From: Streptomyces humicola
Lineage (GTDB): Bacteria; Actinomycetota; Actinomycetes; Streptomycetales; Streptomycetaceae
Direction of reading: 5' to 3'
Assembly (NCBI RefSeq): GCF_024436035.1
Contig: NZ_JANFNG010000003.1
Location: 248,001 to 312,000, forward strand
DNA: 64,000 nt
Translations under genes and position numbers: made by a program
The notes under the pieces: generated by a model
What the model was told of the DNA's origin: nothing
The model's input: the letters and a program-made list of their open reading frames with translations, nothing else
Databases searched by the model: none
Shown here: positions 17,273-24,700 of the stretch, in pieces
Position numbering within the stretch: position 1 is the first letter of the stretch
How the letters are laid out: every line of letters starts with the position of its first letter

Positions 17273-17767
17273 CTACTCGGCCGCGGCCGGCACTCCGGAG
17301 AAGTCGAAGGCCGCCGCCTGCGTCTCGTCCAGCGCAAGCGCCAGCCGCCGCCGCGCGCTCCCGGAGAGCTCGGGCAGCGCGTCCAGCGCGAACCAGCCGA
17401 CGTCGAGTGACTCGTCATCGTTGACGCGCGCCTCACCACCGACCGCACGGCACCGGAAGGTGATGTCCAGGTACTGCGCCCGGTCCCCGTTGGCGTACTC
17501 GATCTCCGGGGAGACGCCGACCGAGCTGATCCGTTCCGGAACCACCAGTACGCCGGTCTCCTCCCAGCACTCCCGGGCCGCCGCATCGGCGGGCTGCTCC
17601 CCGGGATCGATGATTCCGCTGATCAGTGCCCACTCACCGGTATCGGCCCGTTTCCCGAGCAGCACCCGCCCTTCGTCGTCGAGGACGACTGCGGTGACAC
17701 CTGAGAGCCACAGGGGACGCGTACCGACAACGGACCGCAACTCGGCCAGGAACTGGGGGATAGCCAT
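17273..17767 (-). CDS. Nudix hydrolase
   Basis: A 164-residue Nudix pyrophosphohydrolase. The Nudix box GIIDPGEQPADAAARECWEETGV fits GX5EX7REUXEEXGU at about residues 48-70, with Glu residues that bind Mg2+. It cleaves nucleoside diphosphates linked to another group, and the exact substrate is not predictable. Start ATG 17767 (MAIPQFLAELRS) is chosen over an upstream in-frame codon at 17845, which would add Arg-rich sequence. The C-terminus FDFSGVPAAAE is typical of actinobacterial members. Confidence 0.92.
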   Translation of the reverse strand: MAIPQFLAELRSVVGTRPLWLSGVTAVVLDDEGRVLLGKRADTGEWALISGIIDPGEQPADAAARECWEETGVLVVPERISSVGVSPEIEYANGDRAQYLDITFRCRAVGGEARVNDDESLDVGWFALDALPELSGSARRRLALALDETQAAAFDFSGVPAAAE

Positions 17768-17854
17768 GGCAGCGAGACTAAGCCCTCGGGCATGCTGCGC
17801 TCCGGTCGGCGCGACCCGGTCGCCCCGTGACCGCGGCCGAGGCACAGGGCGTGA

Positions 17855-18151
17855 CTACCGCACCGGGATGGCCAGTTCGCGCCCCCGGTAGAAGCTTTCG
17901 CGCTCCTCGACGACGTACGGGGCCATGGCCTGGCGCCGTCGCACCTCCGCCTCCGAGGCGCGGTACGCGTCACACGATTCCCTGGTGTCCCAGAACGAAA
18001 CACCGATGATCTCCGCACCGTCCTCGGACCAGTACGCGAAGGCGCGGCGCAGGCCCTGAGGGGCGGGTTCCGGGCGCCACGCCCCTTCAAAATCGTCCAG
18101 CGTCCCCGGCTTGATGCGGCGCGCCGTGATCCAGACGAATTGCTCCTCCAT
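17855..18151 (-). CDS. Antibiotic biosynthesis monooxygenase-like (ABM) protein
   Basis: A 98-residue dimeric alpha/beta barrel type protein resembling ABM-domain or DUF3291/stress-responsive barrel proteins. MEEQFVWITARRIKPGTLDDFEGAWRP starts the fold, and FWDTRESCDAYRASE and YVVEERESFYRG follow. ATG 18151 follows GGAGGAG. Such proteins act as small monooxygenases or ligand-binding barrels. No cofactor site is visible. It is co-directional with the Nudix gene (87-nt gap). Confidence 0.75.
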   Translation of the reverse strand: MEEQFVWITARRIKPGTLDDFEGAWRPEPAPQGLRRAFAYWSEDGAEIIGVSFWDTRESCDAYRASEAEVRRRQAMAPYVVEERESFYRGRELAIPVR

Positions 18152-18299
18152 GACGGCTCCTCCAGATCGACTCGGCCCGAAGGTGCTCTCATGCCCACGG
18201 TATGCCTGCCGATACTCCGGCGCCTGCCCGTCGACGGATCAAGAGGCCCACCACCTGCGCGGCGAGGGGCGACGAGGGCGTGCCCGGCGGGCCCGCGGT

Positions 18300-19265
18300 T
18301 CAGCTCGTGCGGCGGCGGGCCAGCAGCGCCTCCCGGCGCTCCTCGAATCTGGCCGCCTGGTCGTTCAGGCCGCCCATGAACATCCCGATCTCCTGTTGGG
18401 CCTGCAGACCGTCCGGGCCGAGCCCGCCGACCTCCAGCACCTTCAGGTGGCGGAGGACCGGCTGGAGTACATCGTCGTGGTGGATGCGCAGGTTGTAGAT
18501 CCCGCCGATGGCCATCCGGGCGGCGGCCCGCTCGAAGCCCGGCATCCCGTGGCCGGGCATGCGGAAGCCGGTCACCACATCGGCGATGGCGCGCATCGTC
18601 TGGTCGGGCGCGAGCTGGAGGGCTGCGCCCAGCAGGTTGCGGTAGAAGACCATGTGGAGGTTCTCGTCGGTGGCGATCCGGGCGAGCATCCGGTCGCAGA
18701 CCGGGTCGCCGGAGGCGCGCCCGGTGTTGCGGTGCGCGACGCGGGTGGCCAGCTCCTGGGAGGCCACGTAGGCGATCTGGTGCAGCACGCTGTGGCTGTT
18801 GTCGGCCTCGAATCCGGTCGACATGTGCTGCATGCGCAGTCGTTCGAGCTCCACGGGGTCGACGGCGCGGGAGACGAGGAGGTAGTCGCGCATGACGATG
18901 GCGTGCCTGCCCTCCTCCGCGGTCCAGCGGTGAACCCAGGTGCCCCAGGCGCCGTCGCGCCCGAAGAGGGTCGCGATCTCGTGGTGGTAGCTGGGCAGGT
19001 TGTCCTCGGTCAGCAGGTTGACGACCAGCGATGTCCTGGCGACGTCGGTGACCTTCGACTGATCCAGCGACCATGCCTCACCGCCGAGGATCCCGTCGAA
19101 GTTGCGGCCGTCGCTCCACGGAACGTACTCGTGGGGCATCCACTCCCTGGCGGCCTCCAGATGGCGGTTGAGTTCGGTTTCGACCGCCTCTTCCAGGGCA
19201 TGCAGCAGCTGGACGTCGCTCCACTCCTTCGCGGTGCGGATGCGGGGAACGGAGGCTGTGGTCAA
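18300..19265 (-). CDS. Acyl-ACP desaturase (soluble diiron, DesA-like)
   Basis: A 321-residue soluble stearoyl-ACP-desaturase-type enzyme that introduces a double bond into an acyl chain on ACP, adjusting membrane fluidity. Diiron ligand motifs are visible: LTEDNLPSYHHE (about 87-98), TAEEGRHA (about 115) and the second pair ATDENLHMVFY (about 202). The best start is TTG 19265 after AGGAGCACCC, and no nearer ATG/GTG fits. Only about 40 bp upstream is a dyad sharing its right half with sites around the blaI gene, so it is probably controlled by the BlaI/M56 pair 1.5 kb away. Confidence 0.9.
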   Translation of the reverse strand: MTTASVPRIRTAKEWSDVQLLHALEEAVETELNRHLEAAREWMPHEYVPWSDGRNFDGILGGEAWSLDQSKVTDVARTSLVVNLLTEDNLPSYHHEIATLFGRDGAWGTWVHRWTAEEGRHAIVMRDYLLVSRAVDPVELERLRMQHMSTGFEADNSHSVLHQIAYVASQELATRVAHRNTGRASGDPVCDRMLARIATDENLHMVFYRNLLGAALQLAPDQTMRAIADVVTGFRMPGHGMPGFERAAARMAIGGIYNLRIHHDDVLQPVLRHLKVLEVGGLGPDGLQAQQEIGMFMGGLNDQAARFEERREALLARRRTS

Positions 19266-19306
19266 GGGTGCTCCTGGCGTTGCAGGGGAGGGCGGCTCCG
19301 TTCAAG

Positions 19307-19329
19307 CTACTACATGATGTAGAAGTTCA
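19307..19329. promoter_or_regulatory. BlaI-type operator before the desaturase
   Basis: CTACTACATGATGTAGAAG contains the near-perfect dyad CTACAT-G-ATGTAG, followed by the half-site extension GTAGAAGTT that also occurs in both sites between PAP2 and blaI. It sits about 42 bp before the TTG start of the desaturase, in promoter position on the minus strand. Confidence 0.65.
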
Positions 19330-19419
19330 CGCCTGGCTCCATGTGACCTGCGCCACGTGAGGGGTGCTCCGGGTGACATCTCCGGCGTGACATCGTCGGG
19401 ACGGCCGTGACCGGCAAGG

Positions 19420-19814
19420 ATGCCCGCCATGCGTGAGCCCGGTGCCGTTCGCCGTATCAGGCGTTGCGCCGCCGGATCAGGGCATGAACTCGGCGACGCC
19501 GGAGGGCCGTTGCTCTTCGCAGGAGCCGCCGTGCTCGCCACGCTCAGCGGCGGGTTCCCCGCCTACGGCGCCTACATCGTCGAATCCGCCTACCCCGACG
19601 TCTTCCTGGGGGATCAGCAACAGCGCACCGACGACGCCAACCGCTACTTCGCCCCGGGCGCGTCGCGCGAGGAGCGGCTGCGCATCTGCGCGCCTACTAC
19701 GTGCGGCGGATTCTCCAGACTGCCCACGACGGGGGCCTGGTACCGTCCGACCCTGCCGTGCAGCGGGTGGCAACCGGCCCCGACGGCGAGATCCTGCTCA
19801 ACGTCATCGGCTGA
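19420..19814 (+). pseudogene. C-terminal remnant of a GT-C-like membrane protein, frameshifted
   Basis: One frame reads VLATLSGGFPAYGAYIVESA and then PDVFLGDQQQRTDDANRYFA. After EERLRI the continuation LRAYYVRRILQTAHDGGLV to EILLNVIG-stop is in another frame. Restoring one C after 19686 would join them as EERLRILRAYYVRRI. The text resembles the C-terminal extracytoplasmic domain of GT-C-type mannosyltransferase-like proteins, where a pair of lines such as YFAPGTS..RLRILRAYxVR is common. The membrane part is missing, so I call it a decayed 3' fragment. A base-calling error could explain the shift alone, but not the absent helices. Confidence 0.5.
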
Positions 19815-19875
19815 CCCGCTGACCCGCCTGTCCGCCGAGCGGCAGTGAGTCGCAATCAACGGCACCGACGGGAGT

Positions 19876-20523
19876 TCAGCGTGCGGCGTGCACGCCGGAA
19901 GGGCCGGCCGTGAGCAGCGGCTGGAGTGCCCCCTGACGCAGGGAGCCGACCAGCCCGGCCGCCCAGCGGCGCAGGGCAACGCTGGTCACGTAGGCCACGG
20001 GCATGGCGATGACGGCGGCGCCGATGACGTCGTGCGGGTAGTGGTCGCCGAGGTAGACGCGGGTGAAACCCTCGAACATGGCGAAGGCCGTGGCGATCAC
20101 GGCGAGGCGGCGGTCGAGCAGGAACAGCGCTGCAACCGTCGCCGTGGCCACGGTGGTGTGGCCGCTGGGGAAGGCGTAGTCGTTCGGCGCCGGGCAGGCC
20201 GAGACGAAATAGTCGTGCGGCAACGAGTAGCACGGCCGCACCTCGGCTACGAACTTCTTGATCACCTCGGCGACGGCGAAGGCGGTCCCGACGCTCACCG
20301 GTGCGGCCAGCGCCACGGCCATGGCCGCGGTATCGCGGCGACGGGCGTTCCACCAACCCACGATCATCAGCACCGCGAACACCGCCAGGCCCGCATTGGT
20401 CCACAAGTCAAGCGGCGTGTTGAGCCACTTGGTGGCCTTGGCGAAATCGGTGATCGAGGTGAACAGCGAACCGTCGATCCCGGCACCGTCGAAGGCCAGT
20501 TGGACCGCAGAGTGAGCTGTCAT
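19876..20523 (-). CDS. PAP2-family membrane phosphatase
   Basis: A 215-residue type 2 phosphatidic acid phosphatase with about five TM helices. All three PAP2 motifs are present: KKFVAEVRP (KX6RP), PSGH, and RVYLGDHYPHD (RX5HX3D, with catalytic His). It hydrolyses lipid phosphates such as phosphatidate or undecaprenyl diphosphate on the outer face of the membrane. ATG 20523 has only a weak AAAGAG site. It is divergent from blaI, with two operator-like dyads in the 234-bp gap, implying joint regulation and a role in envelope lipid recycling. Confidence 0.9.
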   Translation of the reverse strand: MTAHSAVQLAFDGAGIDGSLFTSITDFAKATKWLNTPLDLWTNAGLAVFAVLMIVGWWNARRRDTAAMAVALAAPVSVGTAFAVAEVIKKFVAEVRPCYSLPHDYFVSACPAPNDYAFPSGHTTVATATVAALFLLDRRLAVIATAFAMFEGFTRVYLGDHYPHDVIGAAVIAMPVAYVTSVALRRWAAGLVGSLRQGALQPLLTAGPSGVHAAR

Positions 20524-20590
20524 CAAGCGCGCTCTTTCGAAGTCGAGGAACAGCCGCACAACACTGAGCAGCTGCAAGGTGAACGGCAGA

Positions 20591-20618
20591 CTAACATCTA
20601 CAGTGGCGTAGAAGTTAG
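20591..20618. promoter_or_regulatory. BlaI-type operator 1 between PAP2 and blaI
   Basis: A 28-bp near-perfect inverted repeat, CTAACATCTAC-AGTGGC-GTAGAAGTTAG, with one mismatch in eleven paired positions. The core is TCTAC-N6-GTAGA. It lies 68 bp upstream of the PAP2 start. Confidence 0.75.
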
Positions 20619-20660
20619 CCCGGGTGTCCGTCGCTCCGTGCACGTTCGGGCGGGTATAGG

Positions 20661-20680
20661 TTCTACGGTGATGTAGAAGT
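20661..20680. promoter_or_regulatory. BlaI-type operator 2 between PAP2 and blaI
   Basis: TTCTAC-GGTGAT-GTAGAAGT repeats the same core as operator 1 with identical spacing, about 80 bp before the blaI start. It is consistent with autoregulation of the blaI-M56 pair. Confidence 0.7.
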
Positions 20681-20684
20681 TGCG

Positions 20685-20712
20685 GCTGCTGGCTGCTGGC
20701 TGCTGGCTGCTG
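20685..20712. repeat. Four perfect 7-bp tandem repeats in blaI leader
   Basis: GCTGCTG is repeated exactly four times between operator 2 and the blaI ribosome binding site. Such repeats vary in number by slippage and would change the leader length. Confidence 0.9.
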
Positions 20713-20757
20713 GCCTCTGGCCGCGGAACCGAATGGAGATCGGAGGGAGGGCACCCC

Positions 20758-21177
20758 ATGGGACCGGACCGGCATCGGCCGGCGGCCGCGGGCGGGCGAC
20801 GGCCCAGCGGTGCGCTGGAGGCGGAGGTGCTGGCCGCCCTGCAGTCGTCGCCGCAGGCGCTGACGCCCGCCGAGGCCCTGGAGCGACTCGGCGGGGGACT
20901 CTCCTACAGCACCGTGGTGACGATTCTGTCCCGGATGCACGACAAGGGAATGCTCACGCGCACCAAACGCGGCCGGGCGTACGCGTACGCACCCGTCACC
21001 GATGCCTCAGGCCTGACCGCGCGGCGGATGCGCCAGGTCATGGAGGGCGGCCCGGACCGGGAGTCGGTGCTTTCCCGCTTCGTCGACGAGCTGTCCACCA
21101 GCGACGAGGAGTTGCTGCGTCGGCTGCTCGACGGAGACGGAGGCGCCGACCTGGGCACCGGCGCGCGGGGAGGCTGA
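20758..21177 (+). CDS. blaI: BlaI/MecI/CopY family transcriptional repressor
   Basis: A 139-residue winged-helix repressor. Residues about 15-85 form the DNA-binding domain (LEAEVLAALQSSPQALTPAEALERL, then SYSTVVTILSRMHDKGMLTRTKRGRAYAYAP), typical of the BlaI/MecI family. The C-terminal helices (about 95-130) dimerise. ATG 20758 follows GGAGGGAGG. An upstream frame through the 7-bp repeats is rejected. It is followed after 4 nt by an M56 peptidase gene, the classical BlaI-BlaR1 pairing, in which signal-induced proteolysis inactivates the repressor. No beta-lactamase is nearby. The likely targets are itself, PAP2 and the desaturase. Confidence 0.9.
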   Translation: MGPDRHRPAAAGGRRPSGALEAEVLAALQSSPQALTPAEALERLGGGLSYSTVVTILSRMHDKGMLTRTKRGRAYAYAPVTDASGLTARRMRQVMEGGPDRESVLSRFVDELSTSDEELLRRLLDGDGGADLGTGARGG

Positions 21178-21181
21178 CCTC

Positions 21182-22123
21182 GTGCAGCTGGCCATGTTCC
21201 TGCCGCTGTTGTGCCCCGTACTCGCGGGCGTCTTCGCCCGGCCGCTGGGCAACCGGCTTGAACCGCGCGCCGCCACCTGGACGCTCACCATTTCCGCTGT
21301 CGTCCTGGCCGCGGCAAGTTGGGTCGCGCTGGCCGTGCTCGCCCTGACCGGTCTGGCCCGCATCCCACTCGTCGCCGACCTGGGCCACTGGTCAGCCGCC
21401 GTCATCCAGCACAACGACCCAGTCTCGCTCGGCATCGCCGCAGCGGCCGGGCTGCTGCTCGTCGTCACGGCCGCCACAGCAGTGCGCATGCTCTGGCGCC
21501 GCCTGCGCGCCCTGCTCGCCGCCGGACTCGACGCCGCCTGCATGCCCGGCCCCGACCAGCTCGCCGTCATGGAGGACCCCGCCCCCGACGCCTATGCCAT
21601 CCCCGGCCTCCCCGGCCGCATCGTGGTCTCTACCGGCATGCTCAGCTCTCTCGACACCACCGAGCGCGACATCCTGCTCGCCCACGAACGCGCCCATCTC
21701 ACCGCCCACCACTACCTGTTCGTCGCGTCCGCCCAACTCGGCGCCGCCGCCAACCCGTTCCTGCGTCCGCTGGCCACCGCCGTGACGTACACGGTGGAAC
21801 GCTGGGCCGACGAACACGCCGCCACCGTCTTCGGCGACCGGCACCGAGTGGCCCGCACTGTCGGAAAGGCCGCTCTCGCCACCAAGCACGCCCCCGCCCG
21901 CCGCCGCATCCCGGCCGCCGCCCTCGGCCTGATCGGGCGACGCGACGCCCTCAAGTCCGCAGGCCCCGTACCCCGGCGCGTCGCGGCCCTGCTCGCCCCG
22001 CCTCCTGAACTTCGCCTGCTGCCTCTGGCCGCCACTGCGGTCGTCCTCATCGCCGCCGGCCTGTCGGCCTTCGACGCCGCCCGCGACCTCCACCTGCTCC
22101 TCGAACTCGCCGGCGCAGGCTAG
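21182..22123 (+). CDS. M56-family membrane metallopeptidase
   Basis: A 313-residue M56 (BlaR1/MecR1-type) peptidase without a penicillin-binding sensor domain. It has TM helices near residues 1-20, 30-60 and 78-100, then the zinc-site motif LLAHERAHL (HEXXH) at about 160-170, a distal ERWADEHAA glutamate region (about 205), and a last TM helix near 280-300. GTG 21182 lies 4 nt after the blaI stop, so translation is coupled. It should cleave BlaI or an adaptor upon an unknown envelope signal. Confidence 0.9.
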   Translation: MQLAMFLPLLCPVLAGVFARPLGNRLEPRAATWTLTISAVVLAAASWVALAVLALTGLARIPLVADLGHWSAAVIQHNDPVSLGIAAAAGLLLVVTAATAVRMLWRRLRALLAAGLDAACMPGPDQLAVMEDPAPDAYAIPGLPGRIVVSTGMLSSLDTTERDILLAHERAHLTAHHYLFVASAQLGAAANPFLRPLATAVTYTVERWADEHAATVFGDRHRVARTVGKAALATKHAPARRRIPAAALGLIGRRDALKSAGPVPRRVAALLAPPPELRLLPLAATAVVLIAAGLSAFDAARDLHLLLELAGAG

Positions 22124-22219
22124 ACCCAATACCGTGACTAGCCACCGGTTGGCCTGTCCGAAGTATCGGTGAGATGGTGATGAATATCAGGAAATTCCAT
22201 CAGAAAGGTCGGATTTGTC

Positions 22220-22615
22220 ATGGCTGAACACCCGAACGCCACACTGGTTCGCAGGGGCTACGAAGCCTTCTCGCGGGCGGACGCGGACACGCTGTCACAG
22301 ATCATCGCCAAGGACGCCACCTATCACTCCCCGGGCACGCATCCTCTTTCGGGTGACCACAAGGGGCTGGACGCCGTCCTCACCCACTTCGGGAGGCTCG
22401 CCGAGGAGACCGGGGGCACCCTCCGGGTGGAGCTGCGCAACCTGATGGTGGACGGCAGGGGACACGTGATGGCCGTCCACCGCGTCACGGCCGAGCGAGG
22501 CGGTAAGAAGCTGGACCAAATGGGCGGCATCGTGTTCAGGATCGTCGGCGAGAAGGCAACCGACCTGGACGAGTGCGTCGAGGACCTGGATGCGGTGAAC
22601 GAGTTCTGGTCGTAG
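22220..22615 (+). CDS. SnoaL-like / NTF2-fold protein
   Basis: A 131-residue single-domain protein of the SnoaL-like/DUF4440 NTF2 superfamily: LVRRGYEAFSRADADTLSQI, an aromatic pocket (ATYHSPGTHPLSGDHKG), then strands VELRNLMVDGRGHVMAVHRV. Members are small-molecule-binding proteins, isomerases or cyclases. Catalytic residues are not conserved enough to choose. ATG 22220 follows AGAAAGG. Its neighbours give no pathway clue, and the tRNA-Arg gene lies 260 nt downstream on the other strand. Confidence 0.8.
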   Translation: MAEHPNATLVRRGYEAFSRADADTLSQIIAKDATYHSPGTHPLSGDHKGLDAVLTHFGRLAEETGGTLRVELRNLMVDGRGHVMAVHRVTAERGGKKLDQMGGIVFRIVGEKATDLDECVEDLDAVNEFWS

Positions 22616-22682
22616 ATGACGGGGGTGAGCCCGGACTATGAGCCGACGGCCTTATTCGCCCCTCACTCGCGAGACACAGTGG

Positions 22683-22705
22683 ACCCCGGACGGCCCGTCC
22701 GGGGT
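22683..22705. terminator. Perfect inverted repeat between SnoaL gene and tRNA
   Basis: ACCCCGGACGG-C-CCGTCCGGGGT is an 11-bp perfect dyad. It probably serves as a bidirectional terminator between convergent units. No gene is seen in the rest of 22706-22857. Confidence 0.6.
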
Positions 22706-22857
22706 TTCGGTATTTCTGGGGCTGACCTGGGTGGACGGGTCCAAGATCCCGTCCACAAATAGTCCACAGCGCCCGACATACGGCCGCTCACGGCGGCATC
22801 CGGCTGCGTACACGCGAAAACCCCGGACCTGGCGTCTCCGCTGGTCACGGGGTCTTT

Positions 22858-22879
22858 GGGCACTTCGTGCGAAGTGCCC
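22858..22879. repeat. Hairpin overlapping the tRNA 3' end
   Basis: GGGCACTTCG-TG-CGAAGTGCCC is a perfect 10-bp inverted repeat whose right arm includes the last five bases of the tRNA-Arg gene. It may be the tRNA terminator or a 3'-processing structure. Confidence 0.7.
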
Positions 22880-22946
22880 CCGGCAGGATTCGAACCTGCG
22901 CACACGGCTCCGGAGGCCGTTGCTCTATCCCCTGAGCTACGGGGGC
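22875..22946 (-). tRNA. tRNA-Arg (anticodon CCG)
   Basis: A cloverleaf is readable on the minus strand: acceptor GCCCCCG/CGGGGGC, D arm GCTC-AGGGGATA-GAGC, anticodon stem ACGGC/GCCGT with loop CTCCGGA (anticodon CCG), variable loop of 4 nt, T arm GCAGG-TTCGAAT-CCTGC, and discriminator A. CCA is not encoded. It reads CGG arginine codons. Such tRNA genes are common integration sites, and this one marks the border between variable and conserved parts of the window. Confidence 0.97.
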
Positions 22947-23146
22947 GTGTCATTCGCTGTGGCGGCGACGGGTAGAACCCTACCAGCTTGCGGAGGGTGC
23001 GCGTGTACAGGGTTTTTGCGGTGTGTGGGGCGGCTGGGGGCGGTGCGTGGTACCCCGGTTGTCGCGGGGGTATGCGGCGGGGTCAGAAAGCTCCCTCGGA
23101 CGGGGAAGAAGTGGGAAAAACGCGGACGCAACCGGAGGGGCGCGCC

Positions 23147-23158
23147 TAGGCTTCAGCT
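23147..23158 (+). promoter_or_regulatory. -10 box of a leaderless response-regulator transcript
   Basis: TAGGCT lies 6 nt before the GTG at 23159, which would place the transcription start on the start codon. No good ribosome binding site is at usable distance, since GGAGGGG lies about 18 nt away. Confidence 0.5.
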
Positions 23159-23578
23159 GTGCATGGGATGTCCGGTCGGGTGCTCGTCGTGGACGACAAC
23201 AAGGTCATCCGACAGCTGATCAGGGTCAATCTCGAGCTGGAGGGCTTCGAGGTCGTGACCGCGGGCGATGGCGCGGAGTGCCTGGACGTCGTGCATCAGG
23301 TGCGGCCGGATGTCGTGACGCTCGACGTCGTCATGCCGCGGCTCGACGGCCTGCGGACGGCGGCGCGGCTGCGCTCGGACCCGCGGACGGCGCATCTGCC
23401 GATCGCGATCGTCAGTGCGTGCAGCCGGTGCGATGTCGAGGGGGGAGAGCGGATCGGGGTGGACGCATTCCTCGGGAAGCCGTTCGAGCCGACGGAGCTG
23501 GTGCGGCTGGTGCGGCGGCTGATGCCCGCGAGGGGGCCGCGCGCGGCGGATGCCCGAGCGTCCACGCCACGGTGCTGA
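23159..23578 (+). CDS. Single-domain response regulator
   Basis: A 139-residue CheY-type receiver domain with no output domain. VLVVDDNKVIRQ has the acidic pair, VTLDVVMPRLDG carries the phospho-acceptor Asp (about residue 58), IVSACS the switch Ser/Thr, and GKPF the conserved Lys. Start could be GTG 23159 (leaderless) or ATG 23168. No histidine kinase is adjacent. It is a conserved neighbour of nrtL and lysA in Streptomyces as I recall. The C-terminal tail is Arg-rich and disordered. Confidence 0.88.
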   Translation: MHGMSGRVLVVDDNKVIRQLIRVNLELEGFEVVTAGDGAECLDVVHQVRPDVVTLDVVMPRLDGLRTAARLRSDPRTAHLPIAIVSACSRCDVEGGERIGVDAFLGKPFEPTELVRLVRRLMPARGPRAADARASTPRC

Positions 23579-23661
23579 GACGATCCGGCCACGGCGCCCC
23601 CGATTGCGTCCCTACCGTCCGTACGGCGAAACGCATTCGCTAAGTCACCCCCCACCTCGCC

Positions 23662-23673
23662 TACGCTTGCCCT
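23662..23673 (+). promoter_or_regulatory. -10 box of a leaderless nrtL transcript
   Basis: TACGCT lies 6 nt before the GTG start of nrtL, the same geometry as the preceding gene, and no ribosome binding site is present. Confidence 0.5.
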
Positions 23674-24684
23674 GTGACCCCCGCCGAGCTCTCCCGGACC
23701 GTGCTGTCCGCGGTCCGTCGTGCCGTCGAGGCGGACGAGCTGCGGGTGGATGTTCCCGAGCGGGTCGTCGTCGAGCGGCCGCCCGGGCACAGACGGGGGG
23801 ACTACGCCACCAACGTCGCGCTGCGGCTGGCCGGGCCCGCCGGGTGTCGCCCGCGTCAGGTCGCAGAGGTGCTCGCCGGGCGCCTCGCCGCGTGCCCCGG
23901 GATCGCCCAGGTGGACGTCGAGGGCCCCGGGTTCCTCAACATCACGCTGCGGGCCGCCGCCCACGCCCGGCTGGTGCGGGACGTCGTCGCGCAGGGGCCG
24001 GGATACGGCCGCAACGCCTCGCTCGCCGGCACCCGCGTCGCCCTCGCCCATGACGGCGAGCCCCGCGCCGCCGTCGTCGCCGAGGCCGTCGGAGCGCTGT
24101 TGCGGGCGTGCGGGGCCGACACGGGCCGGGCCGACACGGGCCCGCACGGAGAGCCCGTCCGCGTGCGCCCCGTCCCTGTAGCGGAGGACCCCCTGCCGCA
24201 CCTCGGCCGCGACGCCGCACGGTGGGCACTCCTGCGCCCGGCGCCCGAGGACGAACCCCGGCTCGGCCCGCAGGCGCGGTCCGAGCTGCTCGCCCAGCGT
24301 GAGTCGAACCCGCTCTTCCGCGTCCGGTACGCGCACTCCCGCACCCGCGCCCTGCTGCGCAACGCCCATGACCTGGGCATCGATCCGGCTCCCGACGGCG
24401 GTTACCACCACCCGGCCGAGACGGAGCTCATCGGCGCCGTCGCCGACTTCCCGCGCATCGTCGAGACGGCCGCCCGGCACCGCGGCCCCGACCGCGTCGC
24501 CCGTCATCTCGAACGGACGGCGGATGCGTTCTGGCAGATGCACGACCTGTGTCCGGTGCTGCCGCGCGGCGACGAGAAACCCTCGGCCGCCCACCGTGCC
24601 CGGCTGTCCCTCGCCCAAGCAGCCGGCGCGGTGCTCGCAGGCGGCCTGACCCTGCTCGGCATCAGCGCCCCCGTACATCTCTGA
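23674..24684 (+). CDS. nrtL: ArgS-related anticodon-binding protein NrtL
   Basis: A 336-residue protein that looks like an arginyl-tRNA synthetase with its catalytic core removed. Residues about 5-90 match the Add-1 N-terminal domain that contacts the tRNA ([32 protein letters not shown]). Residues about 215-336 match the DALR anticodon-binding domain ([41 protein letters not shown]). HIGH and KMSKS-type signatures are absent, so it cannot charge tRNA. It probably binds tRNA-Arg, and the tRNA-Arg(CCG) gene lies 730 bp upstream. It precedes lysA by 16 nt. Confidence 0.88.
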   Translation: MTPAELSRTVLSAVRRAVEADELRVDVPERVVVERPPGHRRGDYATNVALRLAGPAGCRPRQVAEVLAGRLAACPGIAQVDVEGPGFLNITLRAAAHARLVRDVVAQGPGYGRNASLAGTRVALAHDGEPRAAVVAEAVGALLRACGADTGRADTGPHGEPVRVRPVPVAEDPLPHLGRDAARWALLRPAPEDEPRLGPQARSELLAQRESNPLFRVRYAHSRTRALLRNAHDLGIDPAPDGGYHHPAETELIGAVADFPRIVETAARHRGPDRVARHLERTADAFWQMHDLCPVLPRGDEKPSAAHRARLSLAQAAGAVLAGGLTLLGISAPVHL

Positions 24685-24700
24685 GGAGCTTCAGAGCACC

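Noticed and set aside
22663-22953. Minus-strand frame containing RSSGDRATASGAVCAGSNPAGGT
   Set aside because: It is the translation of the tRNA-Arg gene itself, a frequent annotation artefact.
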